Source of the DNA: Streptomyces kaniharaensis
Lineage (GTDB): Bacteria; Actinomycetota; Actinomycetes; Streptomycetales; Streptomycetaceae
Assembly (NCBI RefSeq): GCF_009569385.1
Contig: NZ_WBOF01000001.1
Location: 558,001-622,000, forward strand
Length of the DNA stretch: 64,000 bases
Direction: 5' to 3'
Shown: one piece after another, positions 63,977 through 64,000 of the stretch
Numbering within the stretch: the first letter of the stretch is position 1
Layout of the letters: every line of letters begins with the position of its first letter
The notes under the pieces: generated by a model
What the model was told of the DNA's origin: nothing
The model's input: the letters and a program-made list of their open reading frames with translations, nothing else
Databases searched by the model: none
Translations under genes and position numbers: made by a program

Positions 63977-64000
63977 CCCAGTACTTCCAGTCATCGCAGT

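Overview
The window is about 64 kb of very GC-rich DNA from an actinomycete, most probably Streptomyces or a close relative such as Kitasatospora. The grounds are codon use with G/C in almost every third position, many GTG starts, GTGA/ATGA gene overlaps, and typical streptomycete families: an XRE-DUF5753/DUF397/HATPase regulatory set, an FtsA-independent set of secreted lipoproteins and beta-propellers, sugar ABC transporters without their own ATPase, KatG with a divergent Fur, and a lanthipeptide locus. No tRNA, rRNA or CRISPR array was recognised.

Layout. 1-6.2 kb: SpoIIE-type phosphatase, DUF3224, DUF5995, GuaB1 (GMP reductase type), an unusual SDR protein and a Nudix hydrolase. 6.4-15 kb: Rv1733c-like membrane protein, a repeat-containing lipoprotein, a DUF1275 membrane protein, an NRAMP-related transporter preceded by an M-box magnesium riboswitch and a small leader ORF, a BlaI-type repressor with a decayed partner, a YncE-like beta-propeller, a GlxA-type regulator and a quinone-oxidoreductase-like enzyme. 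15.2-20.3 kb: the mutA-mutB-meaB methylmalonyl-CoA mutase operon. 20.3-27 kb: an accessory regulatory island. Four leftward genes (unknown 257-residue-class protein, aminoglycoside-phosphotransferase-like protein, SAM methyltransferase, HAD phosphatase-like protein) run to a HATPase and a tiny membrane peptide, and they diverge from two tandem paralogues carrying a Nudix-like domain, the first fused to a zinc-ribbon/HTH.

27-37.8 kb: a G-rich heptamer array, a polysaccharide deacetylase, the 3' remnant of a superoxide dismutase gene, DUF5990, a minimal class II lanthipeptide locus (lanM plus one precursor, separated by a perfect 18-bp hairpin), katG with a divergent fur, a P450, and a YrdC/Sua5-family protein. 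38-48.7 kb: an alpha-galactoside/galactose block. A LacI-controlled binding protein-permease-permease-alpha-galactosidase operon supplies galactose to GalT and GalK. galT and galK are split by an IS110-family element that landed exactly on their ATGA overlap. The element's left non-coding end looks like a bridge RNA whose guide segments match both the target and the element end.

48.8-64 kb: an XRE/DUF397/HATPase triad, a tautomerase, a LysR regulator, a DinB protein, a second-type LysA preceded by a 57-residue peptide gene, a universal-stress-like protein, a membrane-anchored esterase, several small membrane proteins, a cupredoxin, and the nirB-nirD-narK nitrite/nitrate operon, which ends in five 14-bp tandem repeats.

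The items most worth attention are the bridge-RNA IS110 element at 39.1-40.6 kb, the M-box/NRAMP-related transporter leader at 10.4-10.9 kb, the orphan lanthipeptide pair at 29-32.5 kb, and the HTH-Nudix/HAD/methyltransferase/phosphotransferase island at 20.9-27 kb. All calls rest on reading the sequence and recalling protein families; no database search was run.
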